Of a stretch of DNA of 64,000 bases, positions 18,194 through 31,158 are shown in pieces. A model generated the notes under the pieces. The model was not told where the DNA came from, did not search any database, and saw only the letters and a list, made by a program, of their open reading frames with translations. Position 1 is the stretch's first letter. Every line of letters begins with the position of its first letter. The stretch is from Paenibacillus oleatilyticus. Lineage in GTDB: Bacteria > Bacillota > Bacilli > Paenibacillales > NBRC-103111. The stretch is taken from the NCBI RefSeq assembly GCF_018998565.1, contig NZ_JAHNZO010000013.1:119784-183783 (forward strand), read 5' to 3'. A program made the translations under genes and the position numbers.

Positions 18194-19097
18194 CACGGCC
18201 GTGAGGCATCTTCGCGAAGGCGGTAAAAACGTCGTTCGAAACGGCTGGATGTCCTTTGCCTCCATTAGTGCGATTGCGATTTCTTTGTTTATTTTGGGTG
18301 TCTTTTTGCTTCTGTCGTTGAATGTCAATTACTTGACCCAGCAGATCGAACAGCAGGTCGAGATCCGGGTGTATCTCGAAGTGAAAACGCCGGAGGATCA
18401 GGTAACTTCATTGCAAAACGAAATTTCGGCCATCTCTAACGTTTCGAAGGTCAAGTTTGTTTCCAAAGAGGAAGGGCTTGAATACTTGCGCGGAAAGCTG
18501 GGAGACGGGAAACAGCTGCTCGAAGGGTTCGAGGGCGAGAACAATCCGCTGAACGATTCCTTCACCGTCGAAGTGACCGAGCCTCGCGAGGTCGCAGCGG
18601 TAGCGAAGCAGATCGAGGGCTTGAACAACGGCAAGCCGACGAAGCCGATTTACCGGGTCAGCTACGGGCAAGGGACAGTAGAGACGATGTTCAAAGTGAC
18701 GTCGATCGTCAGGAACGTCGGGTTGGTCATCGTGGCCGGATTGGCGCTGACCGCCATGTTCCTGATTTCCAATACGATTAAAATTACGATCGTGGCGCGC
18801 CGCCGCGAGATTTCGATCATGAAGCTCGTCGGGGCGACCAACTCGTTTATCCGTTGGCCGTTCTTTATCGAAGGGGCGCTGCTCGGCATTATCGGTTCGG
18901 CAATTCCCGTCGGCCTGCTGCTGTACGGGTATTGGGAAATGATGCGGGCGATCCAGCTCGACCTGAACCTGCTGCTCGTTCAGCTGCTGCCCTTTGAAGC
19001 GATCAGCCTTAAGACGGCAGGGCTTCTGCTCGGCATCGGCATTCTGATCGGCATTTGGGGAAGCACGCTGTCGGTCCGCAAATTTTTGAAAGTTTAA
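18183..19097 (+). CDS. ftsX: Permease-like cell division protein FtsX
   Basis: Membrane half of FtsEX. 304 aa. The N-terminal RHLREGGKNVVRNGWMSFAS precedes TM1 (~25-47). An extracellular domain of about 120 residues follows, the part that contacts the hydrolase in known systems, then three further helices with the FtsX core ARRREISIMKLVGATNSFI. ATG 18183 has AAGGGG 12 nt upstream inside ftsE; GTG 18171 is an alternative. The overlap with ftsE implies coupled translation. Confidence 0.96.
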   Translation: MRINTAVRHLREGGKNVVRNGWMSFASISAIAISLFILGVFLLLSLNVNYLTQQIEQQVEIRVYLEVKTPEDQVTSLQNEISAISNVSKVKFVSKEEGLEYLRGKLGDGKQLLEGFEGENNPLNDSFTVEVTEPREVAAVAKQIEGLNNGKPTKPIYRVSYGQGTVETMFKVTSIVRNVGLVIVAGLALTAMFLISNTIKITIVARRREISIMKLVGATNSFIRWPFFIEGALLGIIGSAIPVGLLLYGYWEMMRAIQLDLNLLLVQLLPFEAISLKTAGLLLGIGILIGIWGSTLSVRKFLKV

Positions 19098-19143
19098 TAA
19101 CCAACGATCAATCTCGGATGAATAGTCGGGGGAGGAACGGATA

Positions 19144-20367
19144 TTGAAGAAGTCTTGGGTGCCTCTTGTGGTCACGGCCGGTTTGGTAGGGACGCTTATC
19201 GCTCCGCAATACGGCTTTGCGCTGTCGGAGTCGCAGCGGATTCAGCAGGAAATCAATGAGATTAAAAAAATGAAATCCGCAACGCAGCAAAAAGTGAACG
19301 AGACGGAGAAACAAATCAATCAGGTGCAGCAGGAAAAGCAGCAGACGTCGAACGATATTACCGCCATCCTCGGCCAAATCGACGCGACGAACAAGAAGCT
19401 CAACGTGCTGAACGACCAAGTGTCGAGCGTCACGACCTCTTTGAAGGAGAACGCTCAGCAGCTGGAGGAAGCGGAAGCGAGAATCGTCTCCCGCGACCAG
19501 ATGCTTAGATCCAGGCTGCGTCTGATGTATATGAACGGCGTCGTTTCCTACGCCGACGTGCTGCTCAGTTCCACCAGCTTCAGCGATTTCCTGGACCGGC
19601 TGCAGGCGCTTAAATCGATTGTCGGGCAGGACAAGGAAATTTTGGAAGCGAACAAACGGGACAAGGCCGTGATCGCCGACAAGCGCGTGGTGATTGAAAA
19701 GCAGCTGGCGGAGGTAAAAACTTTATACGCCCAAGCGGCGGCCATCAAAGCCGATCTTGTCGTGAAGGAAAAAGAAAAGGAAGTCAAAATCGCGAGCCTT
19801 TCCCAAAAGGAAAAGGAATTGGAAGATATCAGCGAAGAAGTGCAGCAGCAGCTCGTTCAAGTGGCGAAGCAGGAAGCGGAAAAACAGCGCGCGTTTCAGC
19901 AGGCCAAAGCGGCGGAGAACGCCAAGAAGAGCAAGGCAACTCCCGCTGCGCCGGCATATACTTATGGTGGCGGCAAGTTCGGGTATCCGCTGCCGCGCGT
20001 CGTGCAGATGTCTTCGGACTTCGGCACCCGGACCGACCCGATTAACGGACGGAAATCAACGCACACCGGACTCGATCTGCCTTCCCCGAACGGAACGGAC
20101 ATTTTTGCGGCGGAGGACGGCGTCGTTATCGTCGCGTCCTGGTGGAGCGGGTACGGCAACTGCGTAGTCATCGATCACGGCAAAGGCGTGTGGACGCTGT
20201 ACGGGCATATCCGCAACGACGGCATCGTTGTCGAGAAAGGGGATACCGTCAAGCGCGGCCAAAAGATTGCAGAAGTCGGTTCCACCGGCCGTTCGACCGG
20301 AAACCACCTGCATTTTGAAGTCCGTATCGACGGAGATCCGGTTGATCCGAAGCCGTATTTGAGATAA
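19144..20367 (+). CDS. Coiled-coil M23 family peptidoglycan hydrolase (EnvC/LytM type, FtsEX partner)
   Basis: A secreted 407-aa protein. Signal peptide ~1-26 (LVGTLIAPQYGFA), long coiled coil ~30-260 with a break near 130-160, a short Ala/Lys linker, and a C-terminal LytM/M23 domain (~278-405). Zinc and catalytic residues are all present: H307 and D311 in HTGLD, H355 in LYGHI, and H388/H390 in NHLHFEV. It is therefore predicted to be an active endopeptidase, unlike degenerate EnvC. Position right after ftsEX and the coiled coil fit an FtsX-activated hydrolase, comparable in role to CwlO or PcsB although those use NlpC/P60 or CHAP domains. TTG start 19144 follows GGAGG by 9 nt. Confidence 0.92.
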   Translation: MKKSWVPLVVTAGLVGTLIAPQYGFALSESQRIQQEINEIKKMKSATQQKVNETEKQINQVQQEKQQTSNDITAILGQIDATNKKLNVLNDQVSSVTTSLKENAQQLEEAEARIVSRDQMLRSRLRLMYMNGVVSYADVLLSSTSFSDFLDRLQALKSIVGQDKEILEANKRDKAVIADKRVVIEKQLAEVKTLYAQAAAIKADLVVKEKEKEVKIASLSQKEKELEDISEEVQQQLVQVAKQEAEKQRAFQQAKAAENAKKSKATPAAPAYTYGGGKFGYPLPRVVQMSSDFGTRTDPINGRKSTHTGLDLPSPNGTDIFAAEDGVVIVASWWSGYGNCVVIDHGKGVWTLYGHIRNDGIVVEKGDTVKRGQKIAEVGSTGRSTGNHLHFEVRIDGDPVDPKPYLR

Positions 20368-20460
20368 TGCTGCTGTTCATATTTTTTCTTGGCTTGTCAT
20401 AAACTAGAAAGACAAGTTAGTCAAGTAGCGGGAACAGCAAAGGCGGTGTGGAACCATAAA

Positions 20461-21912
20461 ATGACATTTAAAGGACGTACCGTATTGGCGTTTGTCCTGT
20501 TGTCCATGTTTGCAAGCAGCATTATGACGCTGACGATCGTACATCCGTCGATTTTCGCCGCCGTCGGCTTGGAGGGCTCGGCATCCGCCGACGTGAAATC
20601 GGGGCTGACCAGCAAGGACTACAAGAAGTTGGCAACGACGTATCAATTGATCGAAGGCAAGTTTTTGAACGAGGTCGATCACGACAAAATCGTGAACGGC
20701 GCGGTCAACGGGATGCTGTCCACGCTCGATGATCCGTTTACGGTGTATATGGATCAGAAGGAGGCTCAGCAGTTCGACGAGAACATCTCCTCGTCGTTCC
20801 AAGGCATCGGCGCGGAGGTGACCTCCGAAGACGGCAAAGTGACCATCGTCTCTCCGATCAAAGGGTCGCCGGCAGAGAAGGCCGGACTTCACGCGCACGA
20901 CATCATCGTCTCGATCAACGGAGAGAAGCTGGAAGGGCTCTCGCTCAACCAGGCGATTATGAAGATTCGCGGTCCCAAGGGCACGCAGGCCAAGATCGAA
21001 GTGCTGCGGGCCGGGGCGCCGGAGCCGATCCAGATGATCGTCGTCCGCGATGACATCGATGTCGAGACCGTATACAGCGAGATGCTGCCCGGACAGATCG
21101 GCAAAATCGAAATCCGGCAGTTCGCCAGCAATACCTCCAAACGGTTCAAGGAAGAGCTGAAAGCTTTGGAGGACAAAGGGATGAAGGGACTCATCATCGA
21201 CGTACGCAACGATCCGGGCGGTCTGCTTACCGCGGTCGTGGAAATTGTTGAGCCGTTCATACCGAAAGGCAAAGGAATCGTTCAGATCGAGGACCGCAAA
21301 GGCAAGCGCGAGGAGACGGCTTCGCAGGGTACCGGCAAGCCGTACCCGGTGTCGGTGCTCATTAACAAGGGCAGCGCGAGCGCATCGGAGATACTGGCCG
21401 GCGCGCTGCACGACTCCGCAGGCAGTCAACTGATCGGAGAGAACACGTTCGGCAAGGGAACGGTTCAGGTGACGTTCGAGAAAGAAATGGGCGACGGCAG
21501 CAACATCAAGATGACCGTTTATAAGTGGCTCACGCCGAACGGCACTTGGATTCACAAAAAAGGCATTGCGCCGACGATGCCTGTGGAGCAACCGGCTTAC
21601 TTCAAAGTGGCACCCCTGAGCAAAAAAACGACGCTTAAGCCGGATATGAACAATGAGGACGTCAAAAATCTGCAGATCATGCTGCAGGGCCTCGGACTCG
21701 GTCCGGACCGGCAGGACGGCTACTTCAGCGAAAAAACCGCGCTGGCTGTTAAGGCGTTCCAGCGGCTGAACGGCTTGCCGATCACCGGCGAGGTGGATAC
21801 CGAGACGGCGAACAAGCTGGAGAAGGCGATCCTGACCGAGATCCGCGATCCGAAGAACGACCAGCAGCTTAAGGCGGCTGTCGAGTACATGCAAGGTGCC
21901 GTTAAGAAGTAA
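20461..21912 (+). CDS. ctpB: S41 family carboxyl-terminal processing protease (CtpA/CtpB type)
   Basis: A 483-aa membrane-anchored serine protease. N-terminal helix ~8-35, PDZ domain ~110-185 (GSPAEKAGLHAHDIIVSING), S41 core with catalytic Ser309 in NKGSASASEILAG and Lys332/Gln336 in FGKGTVQV, and a C-terminal peptidoglycan-binding domain (~405-465, LGPDRQDGYFSEKTALAVKA in part). B. subtilis CtpB, in the same genomic position, cleaves SpoIVFA during sporulation, and the catalytic serine has the same number. ATG 20461 has only a weak upstream AAAGG; GTG 20446 is possible. The gene symbol rests on synteny plus domain order. Confidence 0.9.
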   Translation: MTFKGRTVLAFVLLSMFASSIMTLTIVHPSIFAAVGLEGSASADVKSGLTSKDYKKLATTYQLIEGKFLNEVDHDKIVNGAVNGMLSTLDDPFTVYMDQKEAQQFDENISSSFQGIGAEVTSEDGKVTIVSPIKGSPAEKAGLHAHDIIVSINGEKLEGLSLNQAIMKIRGPKGTQAKIEVLRAGAPEPIQMIVVRDDIDVETVYSEMLPGQIGKIEIRQFASNTSKRFKEELKALEDKGMKGLIIDVRNDPGGLLTAVVEIVEPFIPKGKGIVQIEDRKGKREETASQGTGKPYPVSVLINKGSASASEILAGALHDSAGSQLIGENTFGKGTVQVTFEKEMGDGSNIKMTVYKWLTPNGTWIHKKGIAPTMPVEQPAYFKVAPLSKKTTLKPDMNNEDVKNLQIMLQGLGLGPDRQDGYFSEKTALAVKAFQRLNGLPITGEVDTETANKLEKAILTEIRDPKNDQQLKAAVEYMQGAVKK

Positions 21913-21977
21913 CGGCTTCCGGGATTTAGGGAAATTCAGCCGAAGGCAGGAAAACGAAGCATCCGCGTCGAAATAAC

Positions 21978-22029
21978 AACCTCTATCGGGGCCGCCCGAC
22001 TTAACGGCCTCGCTGGAGGTTTTCTTTTT
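21978..22029 (+). terminator. Rho-independent terminator after the S41 protease gene
   Basis: AACCTC (21978-21983) pairs with GAGGTT (22016-22021), with CGGGGCCG/CGGCCTCG inside, and a TTTCTTTTT run follows. Confidence 0.8.
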
Positions 22030-22039
22030 AACTTATAAA

Positions 22040-22220
22040 CTTTGAAGTCTGGTGAATAACGTGCGGAGCAGCGGAAAGCGTTCTGTAGAAACGAAGTGTT
22101 CGCCTTTGTTTCCGGACTTCAACCTATAGAAGGTGTAGATAATCCAGAAGTCCGGGAACAACAGCGATCGGAAGAACGCTTTGGCTGCGCAGCAGCTTGT
22201 TATTCACCGGACTTCGAAAG
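22040..22220. repeat. Inverted pair of ~70-77-nt REP/MITE-like units
   Basis: Unit 1 (22044-22120) begins GAAGTCTGG and ends CCGGACTTC. Unit 2 (22147-22215) begins GAAGTCCGG and ends CCGGACTTC. Unit 2 is an inverted, slightly shortened copy of unit 1: GGTGAATAAC matches GTTATTCACC, AAAGCGTTCT matches AGAACGCTTT, and TGTTTCCGGACTTC matches GAAGTCCGGGAACA. They can fold as two hairpins or one ~85-bp cruciform around 22130. No transposase or reading frame is inside. Confidence 0.75.
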
Positions 22221-22230
22221 GGAGCCGGCC

Positions 22231-23523
22231 ATGGACTTTGGTTTGGAACTGGCGTACCGGGGGCTCCGGGCGCTGTTGCAGCTGTTGACGCATCCTTTTT
22301 ACTATGTAGGCATTCTATTCATCGTGCTGCAGTACCGCCGGCAGATTGCATTCGAGCGGAAGCTGTTCGCGACCAAGCTGCATTCGCTGCTGTCGGAAAC
22401 GTGGCGAACCGTGCTGTGGGGCTGGGTGGGCGGTCTTGCCGCTTCCGCCCTGATGGCGGGAATCGGGGCGTCCGTTCAGCCGGAGGCGATTGTACTGCTG
22501 TGGCTTGTTTCTCTGCTGCTTATTTTCGCGCGGGTGCGCTTTTTGTGCTGGGCTTATGCCGTAGGTGTCATCGGTGTCGCGCAGGCGGTCATGCGGGCAT
22601 TTCCCGTCTTATACGACGGAGAGGCTGCGGCCTCCTGGGGTTGGGTGACGGGACCGCTGCTGTCGTTGAATATGCCGTCTATGCTGGCACTTGTGGCGGT
22701 TTTGCATCTGGCGGAAGCGCTGTTCGTACGCTTTCAAGGGACGCGGCTCGGCACGCCGATGTTTTACGAGAGCAAGCGGGGCAAAATTGTCGGCGGATAT
22801 CAGCTGCAAGGCTACTGGCCGATGACGTTGTTTCTTCTCGTGCCGATGGCCGGAGGAACGGCACTGCCTTGGACGCCGCTGCTTGGCGGCGATTTGTGGC
22901 AGCATGGCTGGACGATCGTCGGCTTTCCCGTAATGATCGGCTTTACCGAGATGACGATGTCGCGGCTGCCTCAAGAGAAAGTAAAGCTCAGCTCGAACCT
23001 GCTGCTGCTCTATTCGGCGGCCTTGCTGCTGTTCGCCGCCGTTGCCGCCTGGTGGCCGCCGTTTATGGCTGTGGCGTCCGTGCTGTGCATTCTGATGCAC
23101 GAAGCGATGATCGCCTACAGCCGGTGGGATGAAGCGAGGCGCAGTCCAGTATATGTACACGGGAGTCGCGGGCTGAAAATTTTGGGCATTCTGCCCGGCA
23201 GTCCGGCGGATGAGCTTGGCCTTGCCGTCGGCGAGATCGTTCACAAAGTCAACGGGATCCCGGTCCGTACGAAGCAGGAACTGCATCAAGCGATGCAGCA
23301 GAACTCGGCGTTTTGCAAGCTGGAAATTTTGAATTTGGCGGGCGAAAGCAAATTTTTGAAGCGCGCGATTTTTTCGGGAGAGCACCATCAGCTCGGCATC
23401 GTGCTTGCGCCCGATCAAGAGGCGCTCCATTATGCAGAGGTAAGGCAGCGGCCGATCTGGGCGTACTTCAGCCGCAAGCCGGTCGGACTGCTCAGCAATC
23501 GTTCAGGCTCCGAATCGGTATAA
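22231..23523 (+). CDS. minJ: MinJ-like PDZ domain membrane protein
   Basis: A 430-aa polytopic membrane protein with about six to eight hydrophobic helices (~15-330) and a C-terminal PDZ domain (~350-400, LPGSPADELGLAVGEIVHKV). In B. subtilis MinJ, encoded at the same place after ctpB, bridges DivIVA and MinD to keep division away from poles. The architecture and the synteny ctpB-minJ-uvrB support that role, but identity is low enough that the symbol is an inference. ATG 22231 follows GAAAGGGAG; this site directly abuts the upstream inverted repeat, so folding of the leader could affect translation. The frame runs open from 22096 through the repeat, which I do not count as coding. Confidence 0.8.
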   Translation: MDFGLELAYRGLRALLQLLTHPFYYVGILFIVLQYRRQIAFERKLFATKLHSLLSETWRTVLWGWVGGLAASALMAGIGASVQPEAIVLLWLVSLLLIFARVRFLCWAYAVGVIGVAQAVMRAFPVLYDGEAAASWGWVTGPLLSLNMPSMLALVAVLHLAEALFVRFQGTRLGTPMFYESKRGKIVGGYQLQGYWPMTLFLLVPMAGGTALPWTPLLGGDLWQHGWTIVGFPVMIGFTEMTMSRLPQEKVKLSSNLLLLYSAALLLFAAVAAWWPPFMAVASVLCILMHEAMIAYSRWDEARRSPVYVHGSRGLKILGILPGSPADELGLAVGEIVHKVNGIPVRTKQELHQAMQQNSAFCKLEILNLAGESKFLKRAIFSGEHHQLGIVLAPDQEALHYAEVRQRPIWAYFSRKPVGLLSNRSGSESV

Positions 23524-23525
23524 GT

Positions 23526-23577
23526 ACAAAAACAAGCCGCTGGCGTGAGAGAAATTGTCACGCCAAGCGGCTTGTTT
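23526..23577. terminator. Bidirectional terminator between minJ and motB
   Basis: ACAAGCCGCTGGCGTGA and TCACGCCAAGCGGCTTGT form an almost perfect 17-bp stem around GAGAAATTG, flanked by A-run and T-run. It serves both convergent genes. Confidence 0.85.
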
Positions 23578-23618
23578 CGAATCAGCGTAGTATGCGGTAA
23601 TAAGCAGTGGAACGGGCT

Positions 23619-24413
23619 TTAATTGCCGGATGGTTGAAGAGCGGATGCGGGCTTCTCCCGCAGGACGACAATTTCGACCCGCCGGTTTTTGGCGCGGTTC
23701 TCTGCGCTGTTGTTTTCCGCCACAGGTCTCGTATCCGCGTAGGCCGTCGAAACGAGCTTTTTCGGATCGAGCTGTGTTTCATAGAGGAAATACCGCAGTA
23801 CCGAAAGCGAACGAGCCTGCGACAATCCCCAGTTGTCTTTGTAGAAAGAGCCTGTCGTCAGCGGCAGGTCGTCCGTATGCCCTTCGATGCTGACCGTCGC
23901 GTCGAGCGTCGGGAACAAGCTGGCCAGCTTGGTTAAGACCGGAATCGCGGGCGGCTTCAGATCCGCTTTGCCGAGATCGAACAGGAACAGATCATTCAGC
24001 GTGACGGCTACCCCTCGTGGCGTATTGGCTGCAGATACTTGGGATTGCAAGTTGTTTTCTTCGATATAGACCTGCACTTTTTGGAGCAAATCTTCGAGCT
24101 GGCGTTCCTTTTTCTCCCGCTCTTCCCTTTCTTTCATTTCCCTGAGCTGCTGCTCGGTTTTCGTGCTGTCGTCTCCGCCCTTCGCCGGGTTGGCGGAACC
24201 GGTGATGCCCATGCCCTTCGGCATAATGGTATCGGCCTTCATGAATTCAAACTTCAGCGCTTGCGACAGTACCTCATATTTTTGCACATCCACCTTGCTC
24301 ATCGCATACATGATGACAAAAAAGATGAGCAGCAGCGTAATCAGGTCCGCGTAGGTAACCATCCATCGCTCGTGGTTTTCGGGGGCTTCCTGCTTTTTAT
24401 TCTTCCTCGCCAC
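23619..24413 (-). CDS. motB: Flagellar motor stator protein MotB
   Basis: Stator subunit coupling ion flow to flagellar rotation. 264 aa. One membrane helix holds the essential ion-binding aspartate (D23 in YADLITLLLIFF). A plug/linker and a coiled stretch follow (~75-105, very Glu/Arg-rich), then an OmpA-like peptidoglycan-binding domain (~130-250) with IEGHTDDLPL, NWGLSQARS and NRRVEI. The start is taken as GTG 24413 with AGGTGA 5 nt upstream; GTG 24422 and TTG 24434 also fit. It overlaps the end of motA by about 17 nt, so translation is coupled. Proton or sodium use cannot be decided from sequence alone. Confidence 0.93.
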   Translation of the reverse strand: MARKNKKQEAPENHERWMVTYADLITLLLIFFVIMYAMSKVDVQKYEVLSQALKFEFMKADTIMPKGMGITGSANPAKGGDDSTKTEQQLREMKEREEREKKERQLEDLLQKVQVYIEENNLQSQVSAANTPRGVAVTLNDLFLFDLGKADLKPPAIPVLTKLASLFPTLDATVSIEGHTDDLPLTTGSFYKDNWGLSQARSLSVLRYFLYETQLDPKKLVSTAYADTRPVAENNSAENRAKNRRVEIVVLREKPASALQPSGN

Positions 24414-25188
24414 CGGCCTCACCTGCGCCTTCAACTTTTTTATGTTCCTGATGGAGGAACGAGTTTAGTTTCTTTTTGATAAGCTGCGGATTTTCCCCGG
24501 CTTGAAGCGCGAGGATGCCTTCCAGCATCAATTCCATCTCGGAAATTTGCTCTTTGCTGCGGATCTTGATTTTGTTTGCGATTGGCAGATAAAGAACGTT
24601 CGCGGACGATACGCCGTACAGCGTTGCAGTAAACGCAACGGCAATGGCCGGCCCCAGACTTCCCGGATCGGACAAGTTGCCGAGCACGTGGATCAAGCCC
24701 ATAACGGTACCGATGATCCCCATCGTCGGAGCATAGGCGCCGGCGGAATCGAACATTTTGGCGTAGCCTTCGTGATGGTGCTCGATCGCGTCCATCTCCA
24801 GCTCCAGAATTTGCCGGGTCAGCTCCGGATCAGTGCCGTCGACAACCATCATGAGACCGTCCCGCAGGAACGGGTTGCTGTGCTCTTGCGCACGCTGCTC
24901 CAAGGCAAGCACGCCCTCGCGTCTGGCGATCGTGGCCATTTCGACCAGCTCGTCGATGATTGCGGCGTGGTCGCGCTTCGGCTCTTTGAAGGCCATTCCC
25001 AAAGCTTTGCCGATTTGCTTAAGCTGGGACATCGGGAAGCTGATCATGACGGCTCCGATCGTTCCGCCGAAAATAATGAGCATGGCACTGGGAACCACCA
25101 GCGCGGAAAGGTGACCGCCGTCCATCAGATAGCCGCCGATCAGACCGCCCAGGCCTACGATAATACCTATTAATGTAGTCAAGTCCAC
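24397..25188 (-). CDS. motA: Flagellar motor stator protein MotA
   Basis: A 263-aa MotA/TolQ/ExbB-family protein with four membrane helices: two near the N-terminus (MDLTTLIGIIVGLGGLIGGY and SALVVPSAMLIIFGGTIGAV) and two around 150-200 with the conserved APTMGIIGTVMGLI and AVAFTATLYGV. The cytoplasmic loop carries the charged residues that contact the rotor (EMATIARREGVLALEQRA). GTG start 25188 follows AGGGGTGG. The pair motA-motB stands apart from any flagellar cluster, as often in Bacillota. Confidence 0.93.
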   Translation of the reverse strand: MDLTTLIGIIVGLGGLIGGYLMDGGHLSALVVPSAMLIIFGGTIGAVMISFPMSQLKQIGKALGMAFKEPKRDHAAIIDELVEMATIARREGVLALEQRAQEHSNPFLRDGLMMVVDGTDPELTRQILELEMDAIEHHHEGYAKMFDSAGAYAPTMGIIGTVMGLIHVLGNLSDPGSLGPAIAVAFTATLYGVSSANVLYLPIANKIKIRSKEQISEMELMLEGILALQAGENPQLIKKKLNSFLHQEHKKVEGAGEAGGEEE

Positions 25189-25289
25189 TGTCGTTCCACC
25201 CCTAGATTTCTAAAATTAAATGTTGTGCTGCGTTCCTTTTCTTTTTTCTGCGCAAGTGAAGCCTTGGAAAAACAGGAAATGGGATTCGT

Positions 25290-25337
25290 TTGCAACAGAA
25301 AGAGAAAAAGAGTATAATATATGGGAACAAATATTCC
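25290..25337 (+). promoter_or_regulatory. uvrBA promoter with LexA (DinR) SOS box
   Basis: -35 TTGCAA (25290-25295), 17-nt spacer, -10 TATAAT (25313-25318). GGAACAAATATTCC (25324-25337), just after the -10, matches 12 of 14 positions of the Bacillota LexA box CGAACRNRYGTTYC. SOS induction of uvrBA is known in B. subtilis. Confidence 0.7.
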
Positions 25338-25458
25338 TATCAAAGGAAATCGTCGAACGGAGTCAAACGCGCGTCAACCGATGCTTAGTTATTTATCGGA
25401 ATATGGCAGATAAAAGTTTAGAAGGAAAACAAAGTCTTTTTTATGAACGGGTGATCAG

Positions 25459-27465
<2,007 letters not shown>

Positions 27466-27485
27466 TCAAGGGAGGCTTTCGAAAC

Positions 27486-30368
<2,883 letters not shown>

Positions 30369-30390
30369 CTTCGGTGACCCCAGGGTAAAG

Positions 30391-30439
30391 AAAAAACGCT
30401 GCTCCAAGCCGGGAAAACTCGCTTGCGAGCGGCGTTTTT
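30391..30439 (+). terminator. Rho-independent terminator after uvrA
   Basis: AAAAACGCTGCTC pairs with GAGCGGCGTTTTT, ending in five Ts. Confidence 0.8.
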
Positions 30440-30692
30440 ACGAGTGCGCCTTGCAGGCTTGACACTGAATTCCCGCGTGATCGAAGTTATAAATGTTAGA
30501 AAAAATGGACATTTTATATGTGCGCGGAAGATTCGAGAAATCGCGGCTCGTCAGGAAGAAATCGTTCACCCGATTGATTGACCAGTGCGGTCGTATCCAT
30601 CAGCTAGATGTGAAACAAGCGCCATGAGTGAAGTTCCGCACAAAGGGGTCAACGGCGAATAAGTCATGCCCTGCCGCTTCCCGGCGAAAATG

Positions 30693-30752
30693 TTGACAAA
30701 CTTGTTACACTTGGATAAATCGCTTGCACTTCCATGCTAGTCAAGATAAGAT
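30693..30752 (+). promoter_or_regulatory. Two tandem sigma-A-like promoters
   Basis: P1: TTGACA (30693-30698), 17 nt, TAAATC (30716-30721). P2: TTGCAC (30724-30729), 17 nt, TAAGAT (30747-30752). Both precede the 71-aa membrane protein gene. Confidence 0.55.
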
Positions 30753-30791
30753 AGAAATTAAGTATTTTCGCATATTGAAGGAGGTCCCTCC

Positions 30792-31007
30792 ATGTTTTTG
30801 GCTGAAGAAGCGGCAAAAAGCACGAGCACCTTTTCCGGTTTCGATATCTTCGTGATCTTGTTCACGTTAGTTATTGCCATCGGCCTTATCCGGTTGCTCG
30901 GCGCTAAAAAGAAAAATCCGTTCGCCATTGGCTTCGGTCTGGTTAGCTTGGCCGTATTCGTAACCTTGAGCGTCGTTATGGTTATGGGCTGGATGGGCAA
31001 GCTGTAA
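30792..31007 (+). CDS. Small two-helix membrane protein (DUF2759-like)
   Basis: A 71-aa protein with two hydrophobic segments (~17-34 and ~46-66) separated by a short basic loop (LLGAKKKNPFAIG), so it is probably inserted in the cytoplasmic membrane with the loop inside. It resembles DUF2759-type small proteins of Bacillota, but this is from memory of the pattern and is tentative. Function unknown. GAAGGAGG lies 8 nt before ATG 30792, and promoters and a terminator flank it, so it is a real monocistronic gene. Confidence 0.75.
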   Translation: MFLAEEAAKSTSTFSGFDIFVILFTLVIAIGLIRLLGAKKKNPFAIGFGLVSLAVFVTLSVVMVMGWMGKL

Positions 31008-31054
31008 GCTGTCGCTGCAGCAGAGGTGCGAATAAGACATACATGTGCACGGAC

Positions 31055-31088
31055 AAGGACAGGTCCCCTTCGGGGGCACTGTCCTTTT
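31055..31088 (+). terminator. Terminator after the 71-aa membrane protein gene
   Basis: AAGGACAG pairs with CTGTCCTT, with CCCC-TTCG-GGGG inside, ending in TTTT. Confidence 0.8.
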
Positions 31089-31115
31089 GACGTTTCAAAG
31101 GTGATTTCCTGAAAC

Positions 31116-31152
31116 TAAAAAGGAGCGCCCGCCTTAAGCAGAGGGACGCTCC
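31116..31152 (-). terminator. Terminator of the TIM-barrel isomerase gene
   Basis: On the minus strand GGAGCGTCCC pairs with GGGCGCTCC, followed by TTTTTAG. Confidence 0.75.
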
Positions 31153-31158
31153 GTTGAA

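Larger units (their letters stand above)
21913..22230. other. 318-nt gap holding a terminator and a large inverted repeat
   Basis: No gene is supported here. The first third holds the ctpB terminator (21978-22029). From ~22040 to ~22220 almost every base belongs to the paired REP-like repeat described separately. The minJ ribosome site touches its right end. Confidence 0.7.
30369..30791. other. 423-nt intergenic region after uvrA
   Basis: After the terminator (30391-30439) about 250 nt (30440-30690) show no reading frame, repeat or structured element I recognise. The last 100 nt hold two tandem promoters for the small membrane protein gene. Confidence 0.6.

Noticed and set aside
20404..21894. 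496-codon antisense frame over the S41 protease gene
   Set aside because: Shadow of ctpB; no start signal and no family features.
22096..22230. 45-codon upstream extension of MinJ
   Set aside because: It runs through the inverted repeat, and the start at 22231 has its own ribosome site and fits the protein family.
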